Assembly: GCA_032622095.1 (NCBI GenBank) | Contig: CP136069.1 | Span: 199,859,239-199,923,238, forward strand | Source: Siphonodentalium dalli | Taxonomy: Eukaryota; Mollusca; Scaphopoda; Gadilida; Siphonodentaliidae | DNA length: 64,000 nucleotides | Direction of reading: 5' to 3' | The notes under the pieces: model-generated | Told to the model about the DNA's origin: nothing | The model's input: only the letters and a program-made list of their open reading frames with translations | Databases searched by the model: none | Part shown: positions 47,903 to 58,799 of the stretch, in pieces | Layout: each line of letters starts with the position of its first letter | Position numbering within the stretch: the first letter of the stretch is position 1 | Position numbers and translations under genes: made by a program

Positions 47903-48246
47903 CAAATGATATTAACTTAATTAATAAGTAGGACATAAACATGTTTATTGTTGTTTATTGCTTATTTCGACCTGGTACTTGCTCGGCCATAACAATGTTT
48001 TAAATAAACACAATCGACGTTGGCACCCCCACCACCTTACATCATCCTTTCCTAACGATCCGGAAAGATCATCCTTCACCAGTCACCATTCTCTCACATT
48101 CCACACAGCTGTAAATAAGTTACTTATTGTGCCACTTTGTCAATTATGTAATTTTGTAACAATGTATACCGGAGAGGGGCTCATTAAGTTATGTAACTTG
48201 TGCCCCAATCCACTTTGTATTATTACAAATAAAATATGTTTAAAGT
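45979..48246 (+). mobile_element. 5'-truncated LINE 2, same clade as LINE 1
   Basis: It comprises an RT-to-C-terminus reading frame, a 3' UTR of about 340 nt and a 3' end tacaaataaaatatgtttaaa that matches LINE 1's. The upstream boundary is where the GC-rich repeat gives way to sequence continuous with the RT frame. No target duplication was recognised. Endonuclease and ORF1 are absent. Confidence 0.85.
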
Positions 48247-49369
48247 AGGTTAATAGCACTAAAACTTGGACACATTTAAGAAAATGCTTCAGCATTTCAA
48301 AGAGAGCATATCTTTGTTCAACTAATTCAATATACACCCACATCCAGTTATCTTGGATCACCCTTGCAGACCTGAAAATGTCATATTTTAGTCTTCCATG
48401 TGCTGATAATGTCACGTGCTTGATGCTCAGCTGATCAGATCTGGACTCAATGACCTCACATCACCAGAAGTCCTCTCATGGAAAGAATCTTGTACAGTCT
48501 TCCATAGCTGATCCAAGTTTGCAAGACCAGACCCCAAAAACTGTGTGAAAATGGGGCCTGAACATGACTTGTGGTGGAAAATTGTGCTTTTTTGATGAAT
48601 AATGTGTTAAAGGGGGTGGGGTTAAATTGTGTGTGATAAATAAAGAACCACAGAAGTGATATTGTTTTTGAACACATTTTTTCCATTGATGGGCAATTCT
48701 GAAGAAATGTAGGGAGTTACAATTATTCCGCGAAAAAGCCGGCTATAGCTTTAGGTTACACTGGTGTAAATAAGGTTCCGAGTGACATCTAGCGGATGCG
48801 GGAGTAATATATAGGAGAGAATAAAATAGACACTGGGCCCTGATTGGTCAATAGCCTTGTGTGCTTTTTGCATAAAAAAATCATCACACCTCTTCCCTAT
48901 GATTTCCCATAGGTAAAATAGCCATTGGCACAGGAATTAACCCTTTGTAGTGAAGTTTGAATTTTTTGGTGTGGTCTAAAATATGACAATATTTGTTTAT
49001 GCGGATCTGACACTAGTTACGAAAACACAACATTTAAAGACGAATTCCCTGCTAGACAGACATGATGTTTTTGTGTAAAAAGTTTCCCCAAATGTCAAAT
49101 TTTGCAGATTAAAATAAATTTGGACCCAATATTTATATAGCCAACAGCATACGCTAAAATGTTAGCACTGAGGCCTATGGAAAATATTTACACCAGTGTA
49201 ACCTCTTGTTACGATATCTCTATATTGTAACGAAGCGAGAGAACTCTATATTGTATATTGCATTTCAGTGCAGCGTTTTTTGCTTATCAGTGTGTTTGTC
49301 GATTGCGAAGAATCAAAATCACGAAATGGCCAAATATTGTTGATATAAGATAGTAATGGTAAGGTTTAT
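48247..49369. other. Intergenic, nothing recognised
   Basis: Minus-strand ORFs at 48140-48415 and 48456-48686 show no domains or convincing splice context. Confidence 0.4.
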
Positions 49370-50184
49370 AGATAAGATAAGATAAGATAAGTTTAATTGG
49401 CAAAAACATCCTTATAAGGACAGTATGCATACATAATAACATATAATTGTACATTGTGTATTGAACAGTATAATAAATGATATTAATATAAGGTCAAGCT
49501 GAATGTGCAATGGATCATCTATTCTGTATTTGTTCATTGATTTATGATACGATGCTCATCACGTGCGGAGAATAATCTTCGGATCATATGACAAATTGAA
49601 TTGCATGTATTTGACACATTGTTGGTTAAGATTTTGACAAGCTGTTCAGTTTGGGTCATGCTTTCAAAGTCTGAGAACTGTGTCTTCATAAGGTTTGTGA
49701 GCTCGAGACGTTGTGTGCGGTAAGCGCTGCACTCTAAAAGAAAATGTTTTTCGTCTTCAATAGCATTATCGGAACAAAATATACAAAACCTTTGTTCCAC
49801 TGCCGTCGGCGGTTGTGTGTGGCGTCCCTTTTCAATAGCCAATTTATGATTACTTATTCGCAGTCTAGTGAAAACGATTCTATTTTCTATTGATGTTGTG
49901 TGAAGAAGATAAGGTTCTATTTCGTACTTAAGTTTGAAAAGTCGGTATGTTCGTAACTTATTACTTCCCTTTTTTGAACATTCGTCAGTGAGACTCTGTC
50001 TAAAATATATATAATAATCTTCAATAAGATTTCTTTTGAATTGACACAGTACAGGACCAGCGTTTTGGAGGTCTGCAATATTCCACCCCAGTGATTCTGC
50101 CGTTTTAAAGATTGATTTCTTAACCGATGCCATCTGTTGTTCCAACGCAGCACTGCGGAGAAGATTACAGTCCGACCGTGACAT
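49370..50184 (-). mobile_element. 5'-truncated LINE 3 fragment with GATAA-type tail
   Basis: On the minus strand, a 216-codon open frame (50184 to 49534) is followed by a 3' UTR ending in repeated ttatc at 49391-49371, a microsatellite tail typical of some LINEs. The coding part is a C-terminal domain only. The sequence is distinct from LINE 1 and LINE 2. Confidence 0.7.
49534..50184 (-). pseudogene. LINE 3 C-terminal domain (RT missing)
   Basis: It includes TRLRISNHKLAIEKGRH and a zinc-knuckle-like CIFCSDNAIEDEKHFLLECS pattern followed by AYRTQRLEL, as found after the RT of several LINE clades. No RT catalytic motif is present. The frame is intact but cannot encode a functional retrotransposase. 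Confidence 0.75.
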
Positions 50185-50250
50185 TAACTTAATTACATAT
50201 GATGACCAGTAACATATATGTATTCACCTAGTGGGTGGGTCATTTGACGA

Positions 50251-50475
50251 TTAAGCATGCAATTTCGAGTTGGGATCTTCACCTTCAGTGATGTACATTA
50301 TTAAGGAACAGATAATAACTAAGAAATATATTTCCCGTGTTATTTTTTCGACTTTATAAGGTTCCCTGTCAAAACTTCAAAAAGTTCCCAGGTTTTGTAC
50401 TGATGGAATATGATCTCTACGGGCGTTAGCCACAGTAGACATTCATGGCATGATCTACCGCTAAGGAAGGGTTAA
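50251..50475. mobile_element. Group F TTAA-flanked MITE (F3)
   Basis: It runs from ttaagcatgcaatttcgagt to taaggaagggttaa with TTAA at both ends. It contains acttcaaaaagttcccaggt and tggaatatgatctctacggg, shared with F1 and F2. The TTAA sites and gggttaa end place it with the piggyBac-like groups. Confidence 0.65.
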
Positions 50476-50962
50476 TTTTATTGTATATGGATAGGGGATC
50501 TGTAAGTTGACAACAGTTGTATCCCAATCACTTCTGTATTATTAAACAAATCATGAAATATGTTTCGTGTCAAGATTAGATTCGGCCTATCACGTCATAT
50601 AATTTATGAGGGTGTTACCCTTCACCTTTCTGATACTCGGATTTGGGTGATTTTAAAGTTATACACTGGATTAATACCCCTGTTAACTAGTACTCGGGAT
50701 GCATATGCCAAATTTAACTGGTATTCAGGATTTTAAAAAGTGCAGAGGTATAGGTTATTTTCCAGCCCAAAATGACATTTCGATGTCATTCGTTCCAATA
50801 CAGTCATATTGATATGTTTGGATTTAGATAACAGAAGCACAGAAGGATTTATATTCATTGGTGAGAAAACTTATTATCTAAATATTTCCTAACGGATCTA
50901 CTCGTCAATGAGCAACTGAAGTTGTTGTGTGAGATGGTGTGTGCTTCTCAGCCAAACATGCA

Positions 50963-51110
50963 GGCCAATGGCTGCGGACACACGTATATACCACAGTAGC
51001 GATGGCATAGTAGGTTTGACAATTAATTATGGTAGAGTTTTGTGACAATTGGTCAACATAATTTATATGCCATAGGGAGTCGTGTCGCGCGCCGCATATT
51101 CGCACAGTGA
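50963..51110. repeat. Dispersed repeat, inverted partner at 55120-55245
   Basis: The blocks gctgcggacacacgtatata, gtagcgatggcatagtaggt and ttgtgacaattggtc appear in reverse orientation at 55120-55245. Confidence 0.7.
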
Positions 51111-51415
51111 GTCGACTGACCAATTAACCCATTTAGTTTCACTAAGGTTGATCTCTACTCATTACGTTTAGCCACATTGTATTCTCTACAATACATACAA
51201 TTGCACGACCGATCGTCCATAATTGTCTTGTGTGTTAGCATTAAAAATATAACATTGCGTGCTGAGTAACGATCAACAGCGACAAGACATTCGGTTTGAT
51301 AAATCATTGAGATGTCGATCTCGACGCTGATAGAGCTTGGAAAAGACTCATTACGCCACCTAGTGTGGTGTTTCTAGCATTTGTTTTTTTTATATCGCAT
51401 GGAGTACAGGGCGAA
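51111..51415. other. Short stretch, nothing recognised
   Basis: No exon or repeat was identified. Confidence 0.35.
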
Positions 51416-51890
51416 TGTATTCTTGGAGATTGTTTGTACCTTACTGAATCGTACCGATATAATGACGTAGATGCCGAAATTGTAAAGTTAACGGCAGCGG
51501 TGTATAATACGTTTATGAAAATATGATAAATCCTATCGATAGAGTCAGGACAGGCTCAAATTGTAAACTTAAAGTCACCGGTGTAATAATATGTTGTTGA
51601 AAATATAAATAATCTGATAGCCTGAAAATATTGTATAACCTATTGGGAGCCCATAATAAATGGGAATAACCTATTGGGAGCCCCTGCATGTAGTGAACTG
51701 AATTGTGGGTATTTTATGGAGATTGTTTGTACCTTACTGAATCGTACCGATATAATCACGTAGATGCCGAAGTTGTAAAGTTAACGCCACTGGTGTATAA
51801 TATGTTTATGATAAATCGTATCGATAGAGTGAGGACAGGCTCAAATTGTAAACTTAAAGTCGAAAATATAAATAATCTGATAGCCTGAAA
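51416..51890. repeat. About 300-bp tandem duplication
   Basis: The block ggagattgtttgtaccttac through caggctcaaattgtaaactt occurs at 51427-51573 and 51718-51860, with the following aatataaataatctgatagc also repeated. Downstream, a roughly 36-bp unit with ggtgtagtgaggtgaattat is also partly duplicated (to about 51975). Confidence 0.85.
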
Positions 51891-52204
51891 ATAATATATA
51901 ACCCATTGGGAGCCTCCTGGTATAGTGAGGTGAATTATGGGTAAGCCCCCTGGTGTAGTGAGGTGAATTATGGGTAATATTATGCCTGTTCTATTGTGAT
52001 AACCGCCATCTTTTATCTTCTGGAATTATCGGCGATGTCACCAAGATTTCTACACTCGATTCTTTTAAAATGCACCCTGATCGGTCAAATTCTTTTGATA
52101 ATTCTATCTAAATACATCTTAGCTACTATTCGGATCTGCTTTCCCGGTCGAAAAAGGTTTAGTTTGACCAAAACGGCTTTTGACAAAAGTTTGTTTATAA
52201 AATA

Positions 52205-52576
52205 GCGTACTCGATAAACCCGTAAATTTTATCATCGAAAAAAATTCATTTCTTTCACCTAAAACATAATTATGTGCTGTATCCTATCATTTTAGGAATA
52301 TATACGTATCCCACTCAGACACACCAAGTCTCAGCTTAAAATTTTGAAAAATAAGAGATTTATCAACATAAATCGATTTGTATGGCAGATCCCATGTTAA
52401 ATTTTATCATCGAAAAAAATTCATTTCTTCCACCTAAAACATAATTATGTGCTGTATCCTATCATTTTAGGAATATATACGTATCCCACTCAGACACACC
52501 AAGTCTGAGCTTAAAATTTTGAAAAATAAGAGATTTATCAACATAAATCGATTTGTATGGCAGATCCCATGTTAAA
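52205..52576. repeat. About 182-bp tandem duplication
   Basis: Two adjacent, almost identical copies begin taaattttatcatcgaaaaa (about 52213 and 52395) and end ttgtatggcagatcccatgt. Only about two differences are seen, so the duplication is recent. Confidence 0.9.
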
Positions 52577-52669
52577 TAAATTTTAGGGCCCTTCAAATGT
52601 TTTCTGAGATGTTCCATATTGGCACCAGAGTCCATATTTGACTGGTTCTACATGATAATTGTGCAACAG

Positions 52670-53480
52670 TACAGTCGCGTTACTTTATACGTCAAAATTG
52701 GTCATTATCACTCGACAAATTTATTTCGGTCTATCGTATCAACCCCTATTTCCCCCGCGTAGCCTGACTAAGTGTCAACATTGGTCTTTATCGCTCCACT
52801 AATTTGTATCATTTCATCGGTATGAATTCCATATCCAATTATCCACATATAACCAACCCAATCTCTAATCCCAGTCCAATTTATTAATTTTTTTCATCGA
52901 TATAGTCACGTTACGAAATATTTTATTGCGTGATACTTGTACTTATATGTCTATGGTATTACTATAGTATACCGTATACGTATATCAATTGCTATTCCTT
53001 TCTATATAATTCTGGTGTCATCTATAGAGATACAGATAATTTCTGACACCCCCCCCTAATTTTATATCATTGCTGCTTTAGTACATTCGCGATGCATTAC
53101 ATGGCAACATCGCTCCACTAATTTATGTCAGTTCATCGGTACGAACCCCTTTTTCTCCGAGTCCATATAACCAACCCAACATCTTATCCCGGCTTAAATT
53201 ATTATTTTTATTTTCATCGGTATAGTTGTGTTACATACATATTTTTATCATTTGATTCTAATTTGTATTGTACCACTATAGAAGTCCATAAATGACTATT
53301 CTGGCACTATATAGAGATGACTAATATTCTGACACCCCCCCCCTATTTTATAACCTTGTTGCAACAGTAGAGTTGAGATGCATAATATGTCAACATTGGT
53401 CGTTATCGCTCTACATATGTATATCGGTTCAACCCTTAGTTCCCTGTAATGCCCACCCCCCCTCAATTTATTTTTTCATT
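52670..53480. repeat. Diverged tandem repeats of about 300 bp
   Basis: Three loosely similar segments share cgctccactaattt-type and ttcatcggta motifs, ataaccaacccaa, and a C run after ctgacacc. Anchors fall near 52790, 53110 and 53395. This is old, decayed repeat DNA. Confidence 0.55.
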
Positions 53481-53744
53481 TGTATTATAGTCTCGTTACG
53501 TACACATTTTTCTTTTATAACTTTTGCTTCAACGCGCCGAGTTCTAGCTGCTGCAGACAATACAAAACTGAAAACATATTGAAATGTAAGCAGGCTTCAA
53601 ACTCATATTATCCAATAAAAACTCTGGCTACATCAGAAATTTGTGTATAAGGTGTACTCGCATTTGTTGCGTTAAAAACCAAAGGTCCCAAGTCAAGGTC
53701 CAAATCCCCAACAAACTGATGTGAGGCTTAACTCCATCTACATA

Positions 53745-54145
53745 CAGTAATGTCCAAAGTAATTGACCACTTAACCACAGCAGAATTATGGGTAATTTTT
53801 CAAGATTTTAAATCCTGAAAAATTACCCATAATTCTGCTGTGGTTAATTTGTCAATTACTTTAGGCATTACTGTAGCCCATATAAGGATGTGAGGTCTAA
53901 TGATAACTCCATCCACATACAGTAATGTCCAAAGTAATTGACCATTTAACCACAGCAGAATTGTGGGTAATTTTTCCGGATTTTAAATCCTGAAAAATTA
54001 CCCATAATTCTGCTGTGGTTAAGTGGTCAATTACTTTGGGCATTACTGTATCCCATATAAGGATGTGAGGTCTAATGATAACTCCATCTACATACAGTAA
54101 TGTCCAAAGTAATTGACCACTTAACCACAGCAGAATTATGGCGTT
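53745..54145. mobile_element. Palindromic Tc1/mariner-like MITE, 2.3 tandem copies
   Basis: Each unit (about 175 bp) is a palindrome: tacagtaatgtccaaagtaa, ttaaccacagcagaattatg, a short centre, then the complements ending cattactgta. TA at both ends and the CAGT-type terminus fit Tc1/mariner target conventions. Two complete palindromes and a left arm follow one another, separated by tataaggatgtgaggtctaa. Confidence 0.75.
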
Positions 54146-54984
54146 CAATATGGTCTACCTAATTCTGCTCCAAAAACATGTATATTGAATATATGGATGT
54201 TTATTGGGGGGAAACCAATTATTTCAATGATATTTTCATTAAATGGGATCCAAACACCGACCTACGGGAGCGCGCTTTGCGCGCGACTGTTTCTTAAGTA
54301 TATGTGCATATTGTCAACAATTGGAATCACAACAAATAAGATTGTCGGGGGTCCCTTGCGCTTGCGCGATCTGTCCATCAAAACATATTTAGACATCTCA
54401 AGACACGTAAGACCCAATAACTTAATATACAGAATAGATACATCTATTGCCTGAGTGACTAATATTTATATTTGTTACAATGGGGTCAAATAGTTGCGAA
54501 GCCAGCACCACAATTCTTTCCCTCCATAGTAAATATTAAAACAACTTCTAAAGAATTATTTATTTACCTTATATTTGGTATGGAGCGTCCTTGGTTTACT
54601 GGAGTTCAGATTTGTTAACATCACGTCACCAAGTCAATTACTTGCGAAGCCACAGCCATAACTATTTCCCTCCATAGTAATTCTCAAAACAACTTCTTAA
54701 GAACAATTGACCAGGTCAGTCGAGCAATTATTGGAAGAGCCACGGTCAATCATTTTTTTAAACCAAATTTTACATTTAAATTATTCCTTTATTTAACCAA
54801 AAAAAAAAAATTAAATGAGAAAATTAACTTTTACTACTTGCTAAATTTTATCTTTTAATTATTTCATTTAAATTTTAGACTAAAATTTAAAAATATACAT
54901 TCCCAGTATTTACAGTATACTAAGTCCAAGTCTTTATAATCTGTTGAGTGACCCCACAGTCATTTACTTCCTTTGTTAGTAATA
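54146..54984. other. Non-coding stretch with a diverged direct repeat
   Basis: ttgcgaagccagcaccacaa and ttgcgaagccacagccataa start two related segments of about 70 bp (54493 and 54643), each containing tttccctccatagtaa. No gene was recognised. Confidence 0.5.
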
Positions 54985-55380
54985 ATTTGAAGGATTACTT
55001 GTTTAAACGCAATTGTTATCAAAATATTTTATGTATTTTTTATAATTTCTATTTATATGTAATACTATAATCTTGGTGGCGTTACCATTTCTGACTATGG
55101 TTTTCTTGTTGTGTGAATGTGCGGCGGGGGACATGTCTCGCTATGGCACAGGAATATGTCGACCAATTGTCACCAAAATTGCACCATAATTAATTGTCAC
55201 ACCTACTATGCCATCGCTACTGTGATACGTGTGTCCGCAGCCAATTTTGAAGACCGATTACGTTTAATTATTTTAGTTTTAGTTATGGCTAATTTTTAAC
55301 ATAAAGGTCACCAGATTTAATAGCAATGATACAAGAAAACTAACGGGCGTATTTAGCCACCGCACAACAGTGCTCTGGTT
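54985..55380. repeat. Dispersed repeat related to 772-1190 and 50963-51110
   Basis: The left part (gaaggattacttgtttaaac, gcgttaccatttctgact) matches 780-915. The central part (55120-55245) is the inverted partner of 50963-51110. Then gaaaactaacgggcg resembles about 1156. It is a composite of at least two dispersed families. Confidence 0.6.
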
Positions 55381-55421
55381 AGGTGTGGTTAGCAGCAGCC
55401 AATACTCAGAGGGTTATATAT

Positions 55422-55839
55422 GTGACCCGCCATATCAAATCCAGTCGTAAGTCGGGATTTTTGTTACCCTGTGCCAATGCATTCTCTTATATATGCGAGT
55501 CGACCATAGGCCTAACAATTTTTTTTCATTTTTTTTAAATAAATGTTTCTGACAATTTTTAGGACATAAAATAAAAAAACATCCATTACACTGCAGGGAG
55601 CCCCACACATATATATAAGCATATAGAGGAGTGTCGTCTGCTCATGTTTGTCTGGGGCTCTGGATGGGTGAAATTATAAAATTGTTAAAGAATACAAGAA
55701 CAAATTATTAAAATTGTAAGGCCAATGCATTCTCTTATATATGCGAGGCGACCTATGGTCGACTCGCATATATAAGAGAATGCATTGGCACAGGGTAAAA
55801 AAATCCCGACTTACGACTGGATTTGATATGGCGGGTCAC
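55422..55839. mobile_element. Group A MITE (A4), left hairpin half-deleted
   Basis: The TIRs gtgacccgccatatcaaatc and gatttgatatggcgggtcac are perfect at the outer ends, and the symmetry continues into flanking tata. The right hairpin is intact (about 55722-55790). The left hairpin retains only its first arm to gtcgaccatagg before joining cctaac. The core is as in A3. Confidence 0.85.
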
Positions 55840-56315
55840 ATATAACACAATATCTAATCGGGGTTCACGATAATGTATCGCGCCTCACAAGACTTTGTAC
55901 CCAAGAAGTGTGACATCGCGTGACGTGTGTTATTCAGATTAAATACCAATTGCTATCTAATCGTGAACACGATTAAGTATCTTTCGCTCTCTAATCGTGA
56001 ACCCCGATTAAATATATTTCGAATTCAAAAGTGTGCATATTAGGTTGGTAACCCTTGTTCGCGAATCCCAATACACACGTTGTAAACAGGATGAGAAACC
56101 ACACATGCAGTGAAACGACGCACTATAATTTTAAACAAAGCTTTATATATACTTACATATATAATAGACCGATTAAAACACAAATGAACTCAAAATCGCT
56201 ATCTGCCACCATGCAAAACGTTTTATGTTATATCCGCAACAAGAGGATCAGTGACAAGCTGGAAGCCTAGTTACCATGACAACGGCGTTTTGCACATCGC
56301 CAGGGCGTACCAGTT
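55840..56315. other. Short intergenic stretch
   Basis: Repeated ctctaatcgtgaac or variants (tctaatcggggttcacgat, taatcgtgaacacgatta, taatcgtgaaccccgatta) occur three times within 55852-56010. No gene was recognised. Confidence 0.45.
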
Positions 56316-56482
56316 TTGACACTTTCATGACTGGAGCTTCCTGAAATTTTGCGAAAACCATGTCTCAATGCATTCACTTATAAATGCGAGTCTCCCATAG
56401 GGAGCTTCGCATATATAAGAGAATGCACTGGGATATTATATTTAATGCTGTACCAGCGCGGCTCCCGTCATGAAAGGGTTAA
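56316..56482. mobile_element. Group C MITE, single-hairpin form (C6)
   Basis: The left end ttgacactttcatgactgga has a degenerate TTAA and the right end cccgtcatgaaagggttaa has an exact TTAA (56479-56482). It holds one hairpin (about 56366-56432). The core and second hairpin are missing. Its right TTAA overlaps the stop codon of the adjacent minus-strand exon. Confidence 0.75.
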
Positions 56483-56967
56483 GATTCACTGCCTTCTTTT
56501 TGCGGTTTCACATCCGATGAAATGGAACTAGCCCGGATGAAAAGTTTGCCTATTCGGTTCAGAGCAACAGAGTCTTGTTTCTTTATTGTTTCTTTCACAG
56601 CACATCTTCTCTGACCACCAGATAGCGCACTAACACGTAGCACGTCTTCACAGCTGACACTTCGTTCCTTCATAAGTTCACATTTACGCCCGGCTATTGC
56701 ACTGATTGGTTCAGTGTCAACAGTTCCCATGGCATAACTTGCTTCTGATCCCACTTTACCCTTGGAAGAACTGGTTTCTGTCCCCGTAGTTTTCACTGAA
56801 TAACTAGCTTCTGAGCCCACTTTCCCCTTGGAATAGATGACTTCTGTCCGCACAGGTCCCTCGGAATAACCGGCTTCTGTGTCCACATTTCTCACGGAAT
56901 AACCACAATTATCATCAATATCAGTGATGGCAGTCCCCTTCATGATGTGGATGACGTTCCGAAACAG
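56479..56967 (-). CDS. Candidate coding exon with 11-residue repeats
   Basis: A plausible acceptor (gttcactgtgcag) precedes 162 open codons to TAA 56479-56481. An internal ATG (MKGTAITDIDDN) could be a start. Residues from about 33 form five 11-residue units such as VDTEAGYSEGP, VRTEVIYSKGK and VGSEASYSVKT. A Cys/Arg/Lys-containing tail without repeats follows. Composition is protein-like and unlike the minisatellite ORFs. I do not recognise it. Upstream exons were not found, and a donor inside the last 40 bases cannot be excluded, so the true 3' end is uncertain. Confidence 0.5.
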   Translation of the reverse strand: MFRNVIHIMKGTAITDIDDNCGYSVRNVDTEAGYSEGPVRTEVIYSKGKVGSEASYSVKTTGTETSSSKGKVGSEASYAMGTVDTEPISAIAGRKCELMKERSVSCEDVLRVSALSGGQRRCAVKETIKKQDSVALNRIGKLFIRASSISSDVKPQKEGSES

Positions 56968-57020
56968 CTGCACAGTGAACGCGACTTAGTAAGTATAGTA
57001 TGGTCCAGAATAAACAACAG

Positions 57021-57107
57021 GAATGCCTTCCAATCAGAGGTATGTACAATATAACAAACAGAGGAATGCCTTCCAACCAGAGGTATGTACAATATAACAA
57101 ACAGATG
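57021..57107. repeat. Tandem duplication of about 43 bp
   Basis: aggaatgccttccaaccaga with gtatgtacaatataacaaac occurs twice in succession. It is just upstream of the candidate exon on the minus strand. Confidence 0.8.
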
Positions 57108-57540
57108 GTCGACAGTTTTGTAGCGTGAATATTTCGTGCTATTTTCTTTATCGAACACCTTCCTCATGGGCGCACTTATATTGGAGCGAGAACAAAACGA
57201 GTTATTTATAACGCCGATGAGTCATGATTGTGCGTGTTTATTGGTTAGGAAAAAATCAAAAGAGTTGCTCCATTACTAATAAAGCGGGTACAATCGAATA
57301 ACACGACACTGACAACAAAAGCAAACAAGGATACAAGGAGAGGTGCCTGGAGACCAGAGTGTATGGACACACAAGTATTCGATAATTGTCGGAAATCGTT
57401 AACTCATTAGTGTGTAGCTAATTAGTCCACAATAGTCACCTATATGAGAAGCCTGCATGGTGACGTCGTGGGAGGAGAACATATCATAACGTCTTAGACA
57501 AAAATTCCCCAAGGTAATTTTCAATTTAGCAGGGAAGTAA
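57108..57540. other. Intergenic, nothing recognised
   Basis: No splice-supported exon was found. Confidence 0.35.
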
Positions 57541-57547
57541 TTTATAC

Positions 57548-57745
57548 GGGCGAGTTCGTGTATCTTGGTGAGTTTGTCAGTTGCTTTTCGGGGATTGGTG
57601 GCATCTAGGTGCAGATGAGTGATTTCCCGATGATATAGAGGAGCGGATAGCTCAGTTGGTTTGTGAGGCGACCTCTGAGCTGCACCTTCGATACGGTCGG
57701 AGGTTCGAATCCGAGATGGTATCGGTCGGACTTTGATTTACCATC
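57548..57745 (+). mobile_element. SINE pair: a SINE core followed by a tRNA-like head
   Basis: gtgagtttgtcagttgcttt (57568) matches the central region of the SINE at 19290. Then a tRNA-like segment with box A (tagctcagttgg, 57655) and box B (ggttcgaatcc, 57704) follows. The acceptor stem does not close, so this is a SINE head, not a tRNA gene. The core lying 5' of the head suggests two adjacent or dimeric SINEs. Confidence 0.65.
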
Positions 57746-57772
57746 TGCATTCTCAGTACCGTGTTATATAAA

Positions 57773-58243
57773 TTAACAATTTCTATACTAAATACCCATT
57801 GATGAGTAGCTTCCTCGGGAACTGATAAGACAATAAGTTTAACCCGTTCTATACTAAATACTCATTGATGAGTACCTTCCTCGGGAACTGTTCAGATAAT
57901 AAGTCCAAAATGACTATCGTTTTGTTGAACTTATTATCTGAACATTTCCCACCAATGAATAGGATTCATTCTGGATATTCTATTATCTGTCGTCTGCTTA
58001 TATTTCCAGAATTTCCCTCCAGACGAATAATAGACTGATCGGAGAATCCGTTTAGTATAGAAAGGGTTAGGAGATTTTATCTGAACATTTGACATCAATG
58101 CATAGGATTCCTTCTGCACAATATAGTATATGTCTTCTGCGTCTGCTTCTATTACCTGAACATCCCTCCAGACGAATAATAGACCATTCCAATATATACT
58201 TGTAGACTAATTGGGAAAATCCATTTAGAATAGAAAGGGTTAA
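57773..58243. mobile_element. Cluster of three group H MITE copies joined at TTAA sites
   Basis: Segment one (57773-57842) is a left end. Segment two (57839-58070) is a complete copy from aacccgttctatactaaata to tttagtatagaaagggttag. Segment three (58067-58243) is a right half ending tagaaagggttaa. They share TTAA (or TTAG) junctions, so copies probably inserted at or beside existing TTAA ends. The shared middle motif is gtcgtctgcttatatttcca. Confidence 0.75.
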
Positions 58244-58510
58244 GAGGTCTTCGAACTATTACGGCGACCGATTTGAATTCTATGAACTGTTTTACATCTT
58301 CATTATTGTTTACTCAACACCATGATTCGATTCGATTCGAGATTCCATGCTATTTCGAATCGTCTGCTTGATTGGATTCGAGATTTGAAATGAGATTCGC
58401 AGGGCCCTATATCACACTAACTACTGATTTGTGAGATTCTACAAACTTCTTGGTATTCGTACCTTGAGTTACGATCACTGTGTGCGAGATTTTCCTTGAT
58501 GTACTATTGC

Positions 58511-58620
58511 AAGGAGTGTGAGGAATGTTTGGCGTATTTTGCTGAAGATGTATCCCTTTCTTGAATCAACAAATGGTTAAATCTACAGCAAAATACGCCA
58601 AACATTCCTCTTGGTCCTTG
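58511..58620. repeat. Hairpin with 34-bp arms
   Basis: gaggaatgtttggcgtattt and aaatacgccaaacattcctc face each other across about 40 bases. No similarity to the other palindromes was noticed. Confidence 0.8.
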
Positions 58621-58799
58621 TAGCAGTAAACTGACATTTACTGTGGTAAAATTGGATTGCAACACGTAACATAATCAACACCTCACATAGTTCTCATCCA
58701 TATATACACGGCTAAGATTTGAATTGCAAAACCTACATTAAATGACCTGACATGCAGTCATGCCAAAAACCTTCCCTTCCGTCTGTGTGGATAACTTGA

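Noticed and set aside
57647-57722. tRNA gene
   Set aside because: Box A and box B are present, but the acceptor stem does not pair and the segment continues a SINE core, so it was called a SINE head.
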